From NCBI RefSeq assembly GCF_019145355.1, contig NZ_JAHSTY010000002.1:62001-126000 (forward strand): a stretch of DNA of 64,000 bases, written 5' to 3'. Source of the DNA: Pseudomonas azadiae (GTDB taxonomy: Bacteria > Pseudomonadota > Gammaproteobacteria > Pseudomonadales > Pseudomonadaceae). Shown in pieces: positions 11,444-20,294 of this stretch. Within the stretch, counting starts at the first letter, position 1, and each line of letters starts with the position of its first letter. The notes under the pieces are model-generated. The model had not been told where the DNA came from, did no database searches, and saw nothing but the letters and a program-made list of their open reading frames with translations. The translations under genes were made by a program, and so were the position numbers.

Positions 11444-11641
11444 ATGAAGATCAACCCGCGAATCAGCGCAGAACTCGCCAGGCTTGAACCCAATCAGATC
11501 GGCGTTCTGGCCTGGTCCCTGATGGCCGACCCTGCTTATGCAGGCGGCATCCCCGGCCAACCTGAGCCGGATTACCCGCAGCCCACCGAGCCCGGTGAGC
11601 CGACCCTGCCGGATGAGCCGCCACCCGCGCCTGTCGCCTGA
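11444..11641 (+). CDS. Small proline-rich hypothetical protein
   Basis: A 65-residue protein with no function that I recognise. The ATG at 11444 has a strong GAGGAG site seven bases upstream, which favours it over the upstream in-frame ATG at 11390. The first half (ISAELARLEPNQIGVLAWSLMADPAYAGG) could form a helix; the second half is almost entirely Pro, Glu, Asp and Thr (PEPDYPQPTEPGEPTLPDEPPP) and is probably disordered. It ends three bases before the convergent pdeM stop. Confidence 0.7.
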   Translation: MKINPRISAELARLEPNQIGVLAWSLMADPAYAGGIPGQPEPDYPQPTEPGEPTLPDEPPPAPVA

Positions 11642-11644
11642 TAG

Positions 11645-12295
11645 TCAGCCCACTGGCCAGACTTCACGGTCGCCGATCACGAATATTCGGCGATCATTCT
11701 CCTGTTCGACCGCAAAGCCGCCGGTAAACGCACCAAACGCCGGCAGCAGGCTGACCCGCGGCCCGATCTGGAAGCATGGCAAGCGCAGGCTTTGCCGGCC
11801 CTTGCCGCGCAAGCGGTACACCGGATGCACATGCCCGGCCAACACGTGGTGGCTGGGATGCGCGTCCGGTTCGTGCTGCAGGGCGAAAGGGCCCATCAGC
11901 AGCGGCTCCGGGACGACCTCAATCCCCAGGTCGACCGGCGGGTCACCTGCGCGCTTATCGTGATTGCCGCGAATCAGGGTCATGTGCAGGTCCGGATTGA
12001 GCGCTCGCCAGGCTCTTAACGCGCTGAGCGTGCCGCTGGCGTGTGAGCCGGGGCCGTGCAGGAAGTCGCCGAGAAATATCACCTGCGTGCACGGATACGC
12101 CGACAGCACTCGGTCCAGCCGTTGCAGGTTCTCAGTGGTGGTCCCCTGTGGCACCGGTTGCCCGAGGCTGCGGTACGCTGAGGCCTTGCCGAAATGCGCA
12201 TCGGCAATCAACAGACACTGACGTGCTGGCCAATAGACGGCCTTGTCCGCCAGCAACCACAATTCTTCTCCCTCAAGTATGACCGAGCACACCAT
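11645..12295 (-). CDS. pdeM: Ligase-associated DNA damage response metallophosphoesterase (PdeM/MPE)
   Basis: A 216-residue calcineurin-like phosphoesterase. The metal-binding motifs occur in order: DAHFGK (about residue 31), LGDFLHG, RGNHD and the final GHVHP. The P. putida homologue is described as a Mn-dependent DNA nuclease encoded with Lhr-Core helicase, DNA ligase and exonuclease. Its ATG shares one base with the stop of the helicase gene (TGATG), so the two are translationally coupled. The ligase and exonuclease partners lie about 9 kb away in this genome. Confidence 0.9.
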   Translation of the reverse strand: MVCSVILEGEELWLLADKAVYWPARQCLLIADAHFGKASAYRSLGQPVPQGTTTENLQRLDRVLSAYPCTQVIFLGDFLHGPGSHASGTLSALRAWRALNPDLHMTLIRGNHDKRAGDPPVDLGIEVVPEPLLMGPFALQHEPDAHPSHHVLAGHVHPVYRLRGKGRQSLRLPCFQIGPRVSLLPAFGAFTGGFAVEQENDRRIFVIGDREVWPVG

Positions 12296-14775
12296 CAGCG
12301 CTTCCCGTTATCCGCGACCTTTTCCAGGTCCTTGACCATACGCGCGATGCGCTCCGAGAGTTTTTCCGAACTCATGCTTTCGCGCATGCGCTCCACCAGC
12401 AGCGGAAAGGCCAGGGGCGTAGGCCGTTCGATGAGATGCAGGTCCAGTTCCAGCGCCGATAGCGTGCGCAATGTCTCTTCCAGCCGACGAATATCCAGTT
12501 CGTCACGCAGGACTTCTTCCCCGGCCTGGGTCAGCAGCAGGTTCTGTGGGTCGTACTGCTTGAATACCTCAAAGAACAACCCGCTGGACGCTTGCACCTG
12601 ACGCGTACTTTTAGGCGCTCCCGGATAACCGGCAAACACCAGCCCGGCGATACGCGCGATTTCGCGAAAGCGGCGCAGGGCCAATTCACCGGCATTCAGG
12701 CTGGCGACGACATCCTCCAACAGGTTCTCGGGACTCAACAGGGCCTGGTTCAACAGTACTGGCCATTCCACCTCAGTGGCACTCAACAATTCCAGTCCGT
12801 AATCATTCACCGCAATCGAGAAGGTCACCGGCTGCGCCTGGCTCACGCGCCACGCCAACAGGCTCGCCAGCCCCAGGTGCACCTGGCGCCCGGCAAAAGG
12901 GTAGAGAAACAGGTGCCAGCCCTCGCGCGATTTCAGCGCCTCGGCCAACAAACGCCCGCGCGTCGGCAGCCCGGACCAGCGTAACTGCGTCTGCAGCAAC
13001 GGGTACACCGCCTGCATTTCCGGCCCTTCATAGCGCCCGTGCGCCGCCGCATCAAAGCGTTCCACCACGGCTTGAGCCAGTTCATTGGAAAGCGGCATGC
13101 GCCCGCCATTCCAGCGCGGCACGGCGGCTTTTTTCGCGGTGCTGCGACGTACATAAGCTGTCATGTTTTCCACGCGCACCAATTCCAGCAAGCGGCCGGC
13201 AAACAGGAAACCGTCTCCCGGTTTGAGCCGTGCGATAAAACCTTCCTCGACACTGCCGAGGTTTTTGCCACCACCGCCTTTGCTCCAGAATTTGAGCTGG
13301 ATGCTCGCATCACTGACGATGGTGCCCACGCTCATGCGATGCCGGCGCGCCAACCTCGCATCCGGAACCCGCCAGATACCGTGCTCGTCCGGTTCCACGC
13401 GACGGTAATCCGGGTAGGCGGTCAGCGACAGGCCACCATGGCGTACAAACCCCAAGGCCCAGGCCCAGTCGGCGTCGTTGAGGTCTTGATAGGCCCACGC
13501 GCCACGCACTTCCTGCAGCAATGCATCCGGCGTAAACCCACCGCCCAGCGCCATGCTGACCAAGTGCTGGACGAGTACATCCAATGGTTTGCGGGGCGAT
13601 TGACGGGCTTCGATGCGTCGCTGCGCAATCGCGTCCTGGGCGGCGGCGGCTTCGACCAGTTCCAGGCTGTGGGTTGGCACCAGCGTCACCCGTGAAGGTC
13701 GCCCCGGCGCATGCCCCGAGCGACCCGCACGTTGCATCAGGCGCGCCACGCCTTTGGCCGAGCCGATCTGCAACACCCGCTCGACCGGCAGGAAATCCAC
13801 CCCCAGGTCCAGGCTTGACGTGCATACGACAGCCTTGAGCTGACCTTCCTTGAGCGCTCTTTCCACCCAGTCACGGGTTTCCCGCGACAGGGAACCGTGG
13901 TGCAGCGCGATCACCCCGGCCCAATCGGCACGGGCCTCGAGCAACGCTTGATACCAGATTTCGGATTGCGCCCGCGTATTGGTAAACACCAGGCAACTGC
14001 TGCTGGCGTCCACTTCGGCCACCACTTGCGGCAGCATCTTCAAACCGATATGCCCGGCCCAGGGAAAGCGTTCGGTGACGGGTGGCAGCAGCGTGTCGAC
14101 CAGCAACTGTTTGGCGGTTTGCCCCTGCACGTTGACCCCTCCACCCTGTGGGACCAACACCTCTAAAGCGTGAGCCTGATTACCCAAGGTCGCCGAGATA
14201 CCCCAGACGATCAACCCGGGATGCCAACGCCGCAACCGTGCCAACGCCAGTTGCAGTTGCACGCCGCGTTTATTGCCGATCAGTTCGTGCCACTCATCCA
14301 CGACCACCATGCGCAGGTGTCCCAGGCTGGCCTCGCTGTCGGCGCGCGCGAGCATCAGCGTCAGGCTTTCGGGCGTGGTGACCAGGGCGGTGGGCTGGCG
14401 GCGGGTCTGCCGTGCGCGTTCGCTGCTGCTGGTATCGCCGGTGCGCAGGCCGACGCTCCAGGGAATCTGCAAGGCTTCAAGCGGCGCCTGGAGGGCGCGA
14501 GCGGTGTCGGCGGCGAGGGCGCGCATGGGGGTGATCCACAGCACGGTCAGCGGTTCGGCGGGCGGTTTGCGTTTACCGGTAACGGGCGCTCGACTGATGG
14601 CGAAACAATTGAGCGCGGCAAACCACAGTGCGTACGTCTTGCCGGCGCCGGTGCTGGCATGCAGCAAGCCCGAGCGGCCCGATTTGACCGCCGCCCAGAC
14701 ATCTTTCTGAAAGGTAAACGGCTTCCAGCCCTTGGCGGCAAACCATGTTTTGGCGAAATTGGGGGAAGTTGCCAT
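12295..14775 (-). CDS. Lhr-Core type DEXH-box DNA helicase (ligase-associated)
   Basis: An 826-residue superfamily 2 helicase of the Lhr-Core type found in ligase-associated repair clusters. Motif I is [12 protein letters not shown] (about residues 40-51), motif II DEWHEL, motif III ISATLG, and the motif VI region [15 protein letters not shown]. The C-terminal half is the winged-helix/beta-barrel Lhr core without the long C-terminal extension of classical Lhr, which accounts for the shorter length. Expected activity is ATP-dependent 3'-to-5' unwinding in DNA repair. pdeM follows directly. Confidence 0.9.
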   Translation of the reverse strand: MATSPNFAKTWFAAKGWKPFTFQKDVWAAVKSGRSGLLHASTGAGKTYALWFAALNCFAISRAPVTGKRKPPAEPLTVLWITPMRALAADTARALQAPLEALQIPWSVGLRTGDTSSSERARQTRRQPTALVTTPESLTLMLARADSEASLGHLRMVVVDEWHELIGNKRGVQLQLALARLRRWHPGLIVWGISATLGNQAHALEVLVPQGGGVNVQGQTAKQLLVDTLLPPVTERFPWAGHIGLKMLPQVVAEVDASSSCLVFTNTRAQSEIWYQALLEARADWAGVIALHHGSLSRETRDWVERALKEGQLKAVVCTSSLDLGVDFLPVERVLQIGSAKGVARLMQRAGRSGHAPGRPSRVTLVPTHSLELVEAAAAQDAIAQRRIEARQSPRKPLDVLVQHLVSMALGGGFTPDALLQEVRGAWAYQDLNDADWAWALGFVRHGGLSLTAYPDYRRVEPDEHGIWRVPDARLARRHRMSVGTIVSDASIQLKFWSKGGGGKNLGSVEEGFIARLKPGDGFLFAGRLLELVRVENMTAYVRRSTAKKAAVPRWNGGRMPLSNELAQAVVERFDAAAHGRYEGPEMQAVYPLLQTQLRWSGLPTRGRLLAEALKSREGWHLFLYPFAGRQVHLGLASLLAWRVSQAQPVTFSIAVNDYGLELLSATEVEWPVLLNQALLSPENLLEDVVASLNAGELALRRFREIARIAGLVFAGYPGAPKSTRQVQASSGLFFEVFKQYDPQNLLLTQAGEEVLRDELDIRRLEETLRTLSALELDLHLIERPTPLAFPLLVERMRESMSSEKLSERIARMVKDLEKVADNGKR

Positions 14776-14840
14776 ACAGCAGCTGATGCTCAGGAGGGCC
14801 TATCTCACAGACCCTCCGGGCACGCCAAAGGTTTAACCCG

Positions 14841-16253
14841 TCATGGCGGCCCGACGCGGCAATAGTACAAATCGCTGGCATTGGCTTGGCCCACCAGCGC
14901 GCAACTGGCGGACGTCGGCGGGGCCAGCGGCTGATCGCCCAGGCGGTGGACCCGATAAAAGTCTTGCGAAAGTGGCAGCTGTTCGGTGTGGCGTGCCCAG
15001 CCGCTGCTATAGAATTGCGCCGAGTAGGAGCGCGAGCCCGGATAGATCAAGTCGCCAGGCGCCGCCGCTTGTTGTGCCTTCCACAAGGCAACCACCGTTT
15101 TTTGGTTTTGCGGGCGATCATCGACCTTGCCGCTGATGAGCAGGGCGCAGCTCGCCACCGGCAGTGCCAGCGCCACGATCGTGATGACCGATGTGCGAAC
15201 CTTCCGGCAAATCACCTCGGCCAGCAGTAGCGCCCAGGCCGGCAGCGCGGGCAGCACGTAGGTCCAGAGGATGTTGGTCGACAGGGTAAAGAACAGCGGC
15301 GTTGAAATCGCCCATGTCAGCACAAAGATGAAATATTCACGCTGGCCCTGCAGCGAGGCACGCCATTTGACCAGCAACGGTAAGAACAGGGCCCAGGGTA
15401 CAAGCGCGCCCAGCAGGTGCACCCAGATCATCGCCAAGGGTTCGGCATGTGCGCTGCCGTAGAGATCACCCTGCCATTTGCTGATCACGTAGCGACTGAA
15501 ATGTTCGCCGACGATGAAGTATTCCAAGAACCCCGGCGTCTTTTGTTCCGCCAGCCAATACCAGGGCAAGGCCACGGCGCTCATCAAGGCGATGCCAGGC
15601 AGCCAAGGCAAACAGAGCAACCGGCGCCAGTGGCCAGTGAGCGCCAGCCAGAGGGCGGCCGGCAACGCAATCAACACCAGTGCCAAGGGGCCTTTGGTGA
15701 GCAGGCCCAGGCCCAATCCGAAAAAGCCGAGCAGCGCCCACCCTCGATCCGCGTGCGCCAACCCACGCCACAGGCCAAGGTGTGCGAGCAAAAGGGCGAA
15801 CGCCAGCGCGCCGTCGGTCAGGACCGCACCGCTTGCAAAGAAGCCCAGGGCGCACGTCGAATAGATAATGGCAGCGGTCAAGCCGACCGGCAGGCTGCGT
15901 TCGCGGGCGGCGAACTGCACGATGAGCAAGCAGCTCGCGGCATGCAACAGCCAGGAAGAAAAACGGCTGGCGAATTCGTTGATGCCCAACAGCCTCATGC
16001 TCAACGCTTGCAGCCAGAATGACAGCGGGGGTTTGCCCCAGAACGGTACGCCATGATCGAACATCGGCGTGATCCAGTCATTGGACACCAGCATCTTGCG
16101 GGCGATTTCCGCGTAGCGGGCTTCCGATGTGTCCATGATCGGATACAGGCCGAGCGTACCCAGGCGCACCAGCAGCACCGTCAACAGGATCGCCCAGAGC
16201 AAACGTATGGACGCGGGAGGGTTCATGCCGGCAGTTTTCATGGAAGGATTCAT
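14841..16253 (-). CDS. PMT/ArnT-like GT-C fold glycosyltransferase
   Basis: A 470-residue multi-pass inner-membrane protein of the dolichyl-phosphate-mannose mannosyltransferase type. After the first membrane segment comes MDTSEARYAEIARKML, which holds the acidic catalytic residues, and PFWGKPPLSFWLQ, typical of ArnT-like lipid A and glycan transferases. About ten hydrophobic segments follow. It is some 80 residues shorter than ArnT and lacks arn pathway neighbours, so aminoarabinose transfer is unlikely. With the GT2 and GtrA genes just upstream it looks like the terminal transferase of a polyprenyl-phosphate sugar cassette. It overlaps the GT2 stop by four bases. Confidence 0.85.
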   Translation of the reverse strand: MNPSMKTAGMNPPASIRLLWAILLTVLLVRLGTLGLYPIMDTSEARYAEIARKMLVSNDWITPMFDHGVPFWGKPPLSFWLQALSMRLLGINEFASRFSSWLLHAASCLLIVQFAARERSLPVGLTAAIIYSTCALGFFASGAVLTDGALAFALLLAHLGLWRGLAHADRGWALLGFFGLGLGLLTKGPLALVLIALPAALWLALTGHWRRLLCLPWLPGIALMSAVALPWYWLAEQKTPGFLEYFIVGEHFSRYVISKWQGDLYGSAHAEPLAMIWVHLLGALVPWALFLPLLVKWRASLQGQREYFIFVLTWAISTPLFFTLSTNILWTYVLPALPAWALLLAEVICRKVRTSVITIVALALPVASCALLISGKVDDRPQNQKTVVALWKAQQAAAPGDLIYPGSRSYSAQFYSSGWARHTEQLPLSQDFYRVHRLGDQPLAPPTSASCALVGQANASDLYYCRVGPP

Positions 16254-17143
16254 GGTTGATGACGTCTATGCAGGGCGTTGGGCCTTGGATTGACCACCGT
16301 CAGTACCCGGCCGACGTATTCGCCGACCACGGCGGTACCCAGGCACAGCAGCAGAATTGATTGCGCCAGAAGATGCGCTTGGGTCAGTTCGCCCAACGTT
16401 GCGTCCACGGCGATCCACAGTGAGCCAAGCAGAAAACTGCTGACACTCAGGTAGCTGTACATCCGCAACGGGCGGGTGGAAAAGGCGAGAATCGAGTCCA
16501 CGCACAGGTCCAGCAACGACAGTGGGCTCCACTTGGTCCTGCCCGCCTGGCGCGGCTTGCGGTCGTAGTTCACTTGGGTGCTCGGGTAACCAAGCCAACT
16601 GACCAGCAGCTTCAACACCCCCGCGTTGTCATCCATGGCTCGAATGGCGGCCAGGGCGTTCGGCCCGATGAGCCTGAAATCACTGACTTGCTGTGGCACT
16701 TCGAAGTCGTCGATCAACTGGTCCATCGTGGCGTAATAGAGCTGCGCGGCCATACGCTTGGCCCAGGAGTCGCAGCGCCGCGAGCGACGTTGCATGTTCA
16801 CGATCTCATAGCCCTTTCGCCATTCCTGCACCATCAGCGGGATTAATTCCGGCGGGTCCTGCAGGTCGCAGTCCATGATGATCACCGCGCCGCCCTGCAC
16901 GGCGTTGATACCTGCGCGCATGGCCGCTTCCTTGCCGAAGTTGCGACTCAAATGCAGGCAGGTGACGCGAGGGTGCTGGGAAAACTGATCGATGATTCCG
17001 GCTGTCTGGTCTTGGCTGCCGTCATTGATATAAAGCACTTCGGTGTTGGTATTTAACCGTTCAATGATTGCCATCAGGCGCGAATGAAATTCCGTTATAA
17101 CGCACTGCTCGTTAAAGCAAGGGACCAGTATCGTAAGTTTCAT
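16250..17143 (-). CDS. Polyprenyl-phosphate glycosyltransferase, GT2 family (GtrB/DPM1-like)
   Basis: A 297-residue membrane-anchored GT2 enzyme that would load a sugar from a nucleotide donor onto undecaprenyl phosphate. It has TILVPCFNEQ at the N-terminus, YINDGSQDQT, the metal-binding DCDLQDPPELI, and two C-terminal membrane segments, as in GtrB. The ATG at 17143 (MKLTILVPC) matches the family; an in-frame ATG at 17185 would add 14 residues and overlap gtrA. It lies between the gtrA-like gene (13-bp gap) and the PMT-like transferase. Confidence 0.88.
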   Translation of the reverse strand: MKLTILVPCFNEQCVITEFHSRLMAIIERLNTNTEVLYINDGSQDQTAGIIDQFSQHPRVTCLHLSRNFGKEAAMRAGINAVQGGAVIIMDCDLQDPPELIPLMVQEWRKGYEIVNMQRRSRRCDSWAKRMAAQLYYATMDQLIDDFEVPQQVSDFRLIGPNALAAIRAMDDNAGVLKLLVSWLGYPSTQVNYDRKPRQAGRTKWSPLSLLDLCVDSILAFSTRPLRMYSYLSVSSFLLGSLWIAVDATLGELTQAHLLAQSILLLCLGTAVVGEYVGRVLTVVNPRPNALHRRHQP

Positions 17144-17156
17144 GGCTGGCAACGGT

Positions 17157-17543
17157 TCAGCGTAAAGGCGCGCGCTTGATGTCATGTTTGAATACCCACA
17201 AGTGATTAATCGTAACGCCCTGAAGGGTCACGGCTGCCGTTGCCACTATTTGCGCAATTAATGCGGGTGCGCCCCAGTGGGTCAGTAAGTTGACAATCAG
17301 TGTGTTGGATAAAACCTGGCTGGTGGCGGTTATCAGGAATCGCCAGGAATTGCAGTTGCGCTGTGCAAAGACCCAATGCCTGGACAGGCAGAAGGCGACC
17401 ATCGCCCCCGTAACGGCTGCGCAGAGCGTGGAGGAAGTTGGGCCGTAGTAAGGCAGCAAACAGACAAACACCACGAAATGAACCAACGTGGCAATGACGC
17501 CCGCGCCCAAGTAACGAATGAATAATCGAAGTTTTTTTTGCAT
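17157..17543 (-). CDS. GtrA-family membrane protein (putative glycolipid flippase)
   Basis: A 128-residue protein with four hydrophobic segments typical of GtrA (PF04138): FIRYLGAGVIATLVHFVVFVCLL near the N-terminus and a C-terminal NHLWVFKH. GtrA proteins are thought to flip polyprenyl-linked sugars to the periplasm. The start at 17543 (MQKKLRLF) is preferred; an ATG at 17582 would add 13 residues. It is the first gene of the cassette and divergent from the response regulator gene across an AT-rich gap. Confidence 0.88.
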   Translation of the reverse strand: MQKKLRLFIRYLGAGVIATLVHFVVFVCLLPYYGPTSSTLCAAVTGAMVAFCLSRHWVFAQRNCNSWRFLITATSQVLSNTLIVNLLTHWGAPALIAQIVATAAVTLQGVTINHLWVFKHDIKRAPLR

Positions 17544-17657
17544 GGTCAAAGTGTATAAAATCAAATGTGAACCAGTTGTCACGTCATGAAATGAAATTTG
17601 TGTTCGTGCTTTGAAGGAATTTTCTTAATTGTTTGTATGACTGTGGAGTTTGTACTA
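17544..17657. promoter_or_regulatory. AT-rich divergent control region, gtrA-like / two-component system
   Basis: A 114-bp gap between divergent start codons, clearly richer in A/T than its surroundings (for example TGTATAAAATCAAATG and GAATTTTCTTAATTG). It probably carries both promoters and possibly response-regulator sites. I could not pick out a convincing direct repeat. Confidence 0.5.
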
Positions 17658-18335
17658 GTGGAAATATTACTAGTGGAAGATGACCATGAATTGGCGGGGT
17701 CGCTGGGGGATTATCTCGGCGAGTTTGGCTATGAAGTAGACTTCGCGCGCGATGGCCGAAGTTGCTTGGAGCGTGTGCAGCAGCAGGCATACGACCTCAT
17801 TGTTTTGGATGTCGCGATGCCTCGGATGAGCGGTTTTGACACCTGTCGGCAATTGCGGCGCGAGCAGAACCACACCCCCGTTATATTCCTGACCGCGCGT
17901 GACGCACTGCCCGATAAACAAGAGGGTTACGAGGCGGGCGGCGACGATTATCTGGTCAAGCCCTTCGAGCCCCAGGAGTTGCTATGGCGCATCCGCGCGT
18001 TGATCCGGCGAGGCTCGCCGCGCCAGCCGCGCTGCGCAAAACAACTGGGCGACCTGGTGATCGATCCGGTCTCGCAGGCGTTGATCCACAACGGTGTGGT
18101 CACGGTGTTGCCCGCGTTGCCGTTCAGCTTGCTCAACCTGTTGGCCGATGAGGCACCGGAACCCGTCAGCCGGCGCAGACTGGAGACGGCGTTGTGGCCC
18201 GATGGCGATCCGCCGGACAGTGACGCATTGCGCACCTATATCTACCGGCTCCGGCAAGCCCTGGGCAAACCCTACGGTAACGATCTGATTCGCACCGTCC
18301 ACGGAAAGGGCTATCGCCTTGCGATTCCCTACTGA
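17658..18335 (+). CDS. OmpR/PhoB-family response regulator
   Basis: A 225-residue two-component response regulator. The receiver domain shows the acidic pair EDD near residue 7, the phosphoacceptor D51 in LIVLDVAMPRMSG, the TAR motif and the conserved KPF lysine. The C-terminal winged helix (about 130-225) ends with RTHVHGKGYRL-like sequence (IRTVHGKGYRLAIPY). The GTG at 17658 preceded by GGAG is chosen because MEILLVEDDHE fits the family; an ATG at 17637 is also possible. The kinase gene overlaps its 3' end by 17 bp. Confidence 0.9.
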   Translation: MEILLVEDDHELAGSLGDYLGEFGYEVDFARDGRSCLERVQQQAYDLIVLDVAMPRMSGFDTCRQLRREQNHTPVIFLTARDALPDKQEGYEAGGDDYLVKPFEPQELLWRIRALIRRGSPRQPRCAKQLGDLVIDPVSQALIHNGVVTVLPALPFSLLNLLADEAPEPVSRRRLETALWPDGDPPDSDALRTYIYRLRQALGKPYGNDLIRTVHGKGYRLAIPY

Positions 18336-19524
18336 TTCCTTCTTTGCGCGAATCCTTTGCGCGCTGCTGCCGTTCATGGCAACCATCACCGTGTTTTACA
18401 GCGCCCTGATCTGGGCCACCGTCAATCTGACGGAGGACTACATCATTGCCAGTTATCTGAAGCTTGAGGCCCAGGCGTTCGAGGAACGGCACGCCCTGCA
18501 AGGGGCGACTACCGCCATGCCCAACAGCATCTACCTTCAAGGCTACTGGTCGGGGGATGTTGACGTGCCTGGCTTTGCGCGGCCATTGCCCGCAGGCCAT
18601 CATGAAGTGGATGGCGAGGATGTGCATGTGTTCGTGAGTCAGGTGCCGGGGGCGTCGCAGCGCTTGATTCTGGTGCTGAACGAGTCCGAGCTCAGTCAGA
18701 CCGAAGGCTACCGCGCGCAGATTTTCGGCTTGTTGTGCGCACTGGCCGGGTTGATCCTGATCCTGGGGACAGTTCTGGCCATCGCGATTGCCCGCGCCAT
18801 CGCCCAGCCTGTCAGCCAGTTGGCGGCGGACATGGCGGCTGCACCGCGAGCGTCATTCCGATTCAGTGGGTTCGACCGCCAGGATGAAATCGGTACGTTG
18901 AGCCGCACGCTGTCGTCCCTGGTGACCCAGCAGAACGCCGCGCTGCAGCGCGAGCGGGCGTTTACCCGGCACGTCAGCCATGAGTTGCGTACCCCCTTGA
19001 GCATCTTGAACAACAGCCTGGCGATCCTGCGCTTGCCGGGGTGTGATGCGCAAAAGCATGCTCGCAGCCTGCTGCGCATGGAGGGCGCGCTGGCCGGGAT
19101 GAAGATGACCATCGAGCTGTTTTTATCCCTGGCCCGTGAACCGCGTAAAGTGCCCCATGAGGCGATTGACCTGGCCGCTGTCGTCACCGAGCAGATCGAA
19201 AAATACCAGCAGCTCTACCCCCTTGCGGCAGGCGCGCTGGTGTATGCCGGTGCACCGGCAATCACCTTGCAGGTCCATGAAGCCATCGCCCGCAGCGTGG
19301 TGCAGAACCTGCTCGGCAACGCCGTCCAGCACGGTGCCGGAAAGATCCGGGTGATCCTCACCGGGCAGCGTCTGGTGATCATCAATAACCGTGTGGCACA
19401 GCTGACGTCACCAGGCTTCGGCTTTGGCCTGGAAATCGTCGCCCGCGCCTGCACGCACGCCGGCTGGCGCCTTGAAACCCGGCGCACCCTTCATACGTTC
19501 CGGGCGCACGTCACGTTCACTTGA
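18319..19524 (+). CDS. Membrane sensor histidine kinase with divergent ATP-binding boxes
   Basis: A 401-residue sensor kinase starting at a TTG preceded by AAGGG. Two membrane segments (about residues 10-35 and 136-160) flank a periplasmic sensor of about 100 residues; a HAMP linker follows, then the H-box HVSHELRTP with phosphoacceptor H221. The N-box (NLLGNAVQH) is present, but the G1 box reads VIINNRVA where most kinases have DxGxG, and the G2 box is GFGFGLEIV. The C-terminal domain is compact. The final 8 bp overlap the convergent ABC ATPase gene. The signal is unknown; the nearby gtr-like cassette is a plausible target. Confidence 0.87.
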   Translation: MRFPTDSFFARILCALLPFMATITVFYSALIWATVNLTEDYIIASYLKLEAQAFEERHALQGATTAMPNSIYLQGYWSGDVDVPGFARPLPAGHHEVDGEDVHVFVSQVPGASQRLILVLNESELSQTEGYRAQIFGLLCALAGLILILGTVLAIAIARAIAQPVSQLAADMAAAPRASFRFSGFDRQDEIGTLSRTLSSLVTQQNAALQRERAFTRHVSHELRTPLSILNNSLAILRLPGCDAQKHARSLLRMEGALAGMKMTIELFLSLAREPRKVPHEAIDLAAVVTEQIEKYQQLYPLAAGALVYAGAPAITLQVHEAIARSVVQNLLGNAVQHGAGKIRVILTGQRLVIINNRVAQLTSPGFGFGLEIVARACTHAGWRLETRRTLHTFRAHVTFT

Positions 19525-20281
19525 GGTTGCCGCTGAGGAACTGCTGCAAGCGCTCGCTCCTGGGATTGCCCAGCACCTCTTGCGGCGCGCCTTGTTCTTC
19601 CACCAGGCCCTGGTGCAGGAACAGCACTTGGCTCGACACCTTGCGTGCAAAGCTCATCTCGTGGGTCACCATGATCATGGTGCGGCCTTCCTCGGCCAAG
19701 CCCTGGATCACTTTCAACACTTCGCCCACCAGCTCCGGGTCGAGGGCCGAGGTGGGTTCGTCGAACAGCATCACCTCCGGTTCCATGGCCAGCGCGCGGG
19801 CGATGGCGACGCGTTGCTGCTGGCCTCCGGAGAGGAACGCCGGGTACTGATCGGCCACGCGCGCCGGCAGGCCGACCTTGTCGAGGTAGAGACGGGCACG
19901 GTCCTCGGCGTCCTTCTTGCTGCACCCCAGCACTCGACGCGGGGCCATGGTGATATTTTCCAGCACGCTCATGTGGCTCCACAGGTTGAAGTGCTGGAAT
20001 ACCATGGCCAGCCGCGTGCGCAGGCGCTGCAGTTCGGCTTCATCGGCCACGCGCATGCCATGGCGGTCGCTGACCATGCGGATCACCTGACCATCGAGGC
20101 TCATGGCGCCATCATTGGGAGTTTCCAGGAAGTTGATGCAGCGCAAAAAGGTGCTCTTGCCCGAGCCGCTGGCGCCGATCAGGCTGATCACGTCACCGGT
20201 CTTGGCCTTGAGCGAAACACCTTTGAGCACCTCATTGTCGCCATAGCTTTTATGCAGGCCTTCAACGGTCAATTTGTACAT
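19517..20281 (-). CDS. ABC transporter ATP-binding protein, polar amino-acid family (HisP/AotP-like)
   Basis: A 254-residue ATPase that powers import of basic amino acids. It has Walker A GASGSGKST, the Q-loop, the signature LSGGQQQRVAIARALAMEP, Walker B VMLFDEPTSALDPE and the H-loop MVTHEMSFA. The ATG at 20281 (MYKLTVEGLHKSYG) is used instead of an in-frame ATG at 20344. It is the last gene of a five-gene operon: binding protein, two permeases, an AotO-like hydrolase, ATPase. No argR gene follows, unlike the aot operon of P. aeruginosa as I recall it. Confidence 0.93.
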   Translation of the reverse strand: MYKLTVEGLHKSYGDNEVLKGVSLKAKTGDVISLIGASGSGKSTFLRCINFLETPNDGAMSLDGQVIRMVSDRHGMRVADEAELQRLRTRLAMVFQHFNLWSHMSVLENITMAPRRVLGCSKKDAEDRARLYLDKVGLPARVADQYPAFLSGGQQQRVAIARALAMEPEVMLFDEPTSALDPELVGEVLKVIQGLAEEGRTMIMVTHEMSFARKVSSQVLFLHQGLVEEQGAPQEVLGNPRSERLQQFLSGNLK

Positions 20282-20294
20282 GGGGCGTGCATCC

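Noticed and set aside
14841..16253. ArnT aminoarabinose transferase as the identity of the GT-C protein
   Set aside because: It is shorter than ArnT and lies with GtrA/GtrB-like genes rather than arnBCADTEF, so only the fold is assigned.
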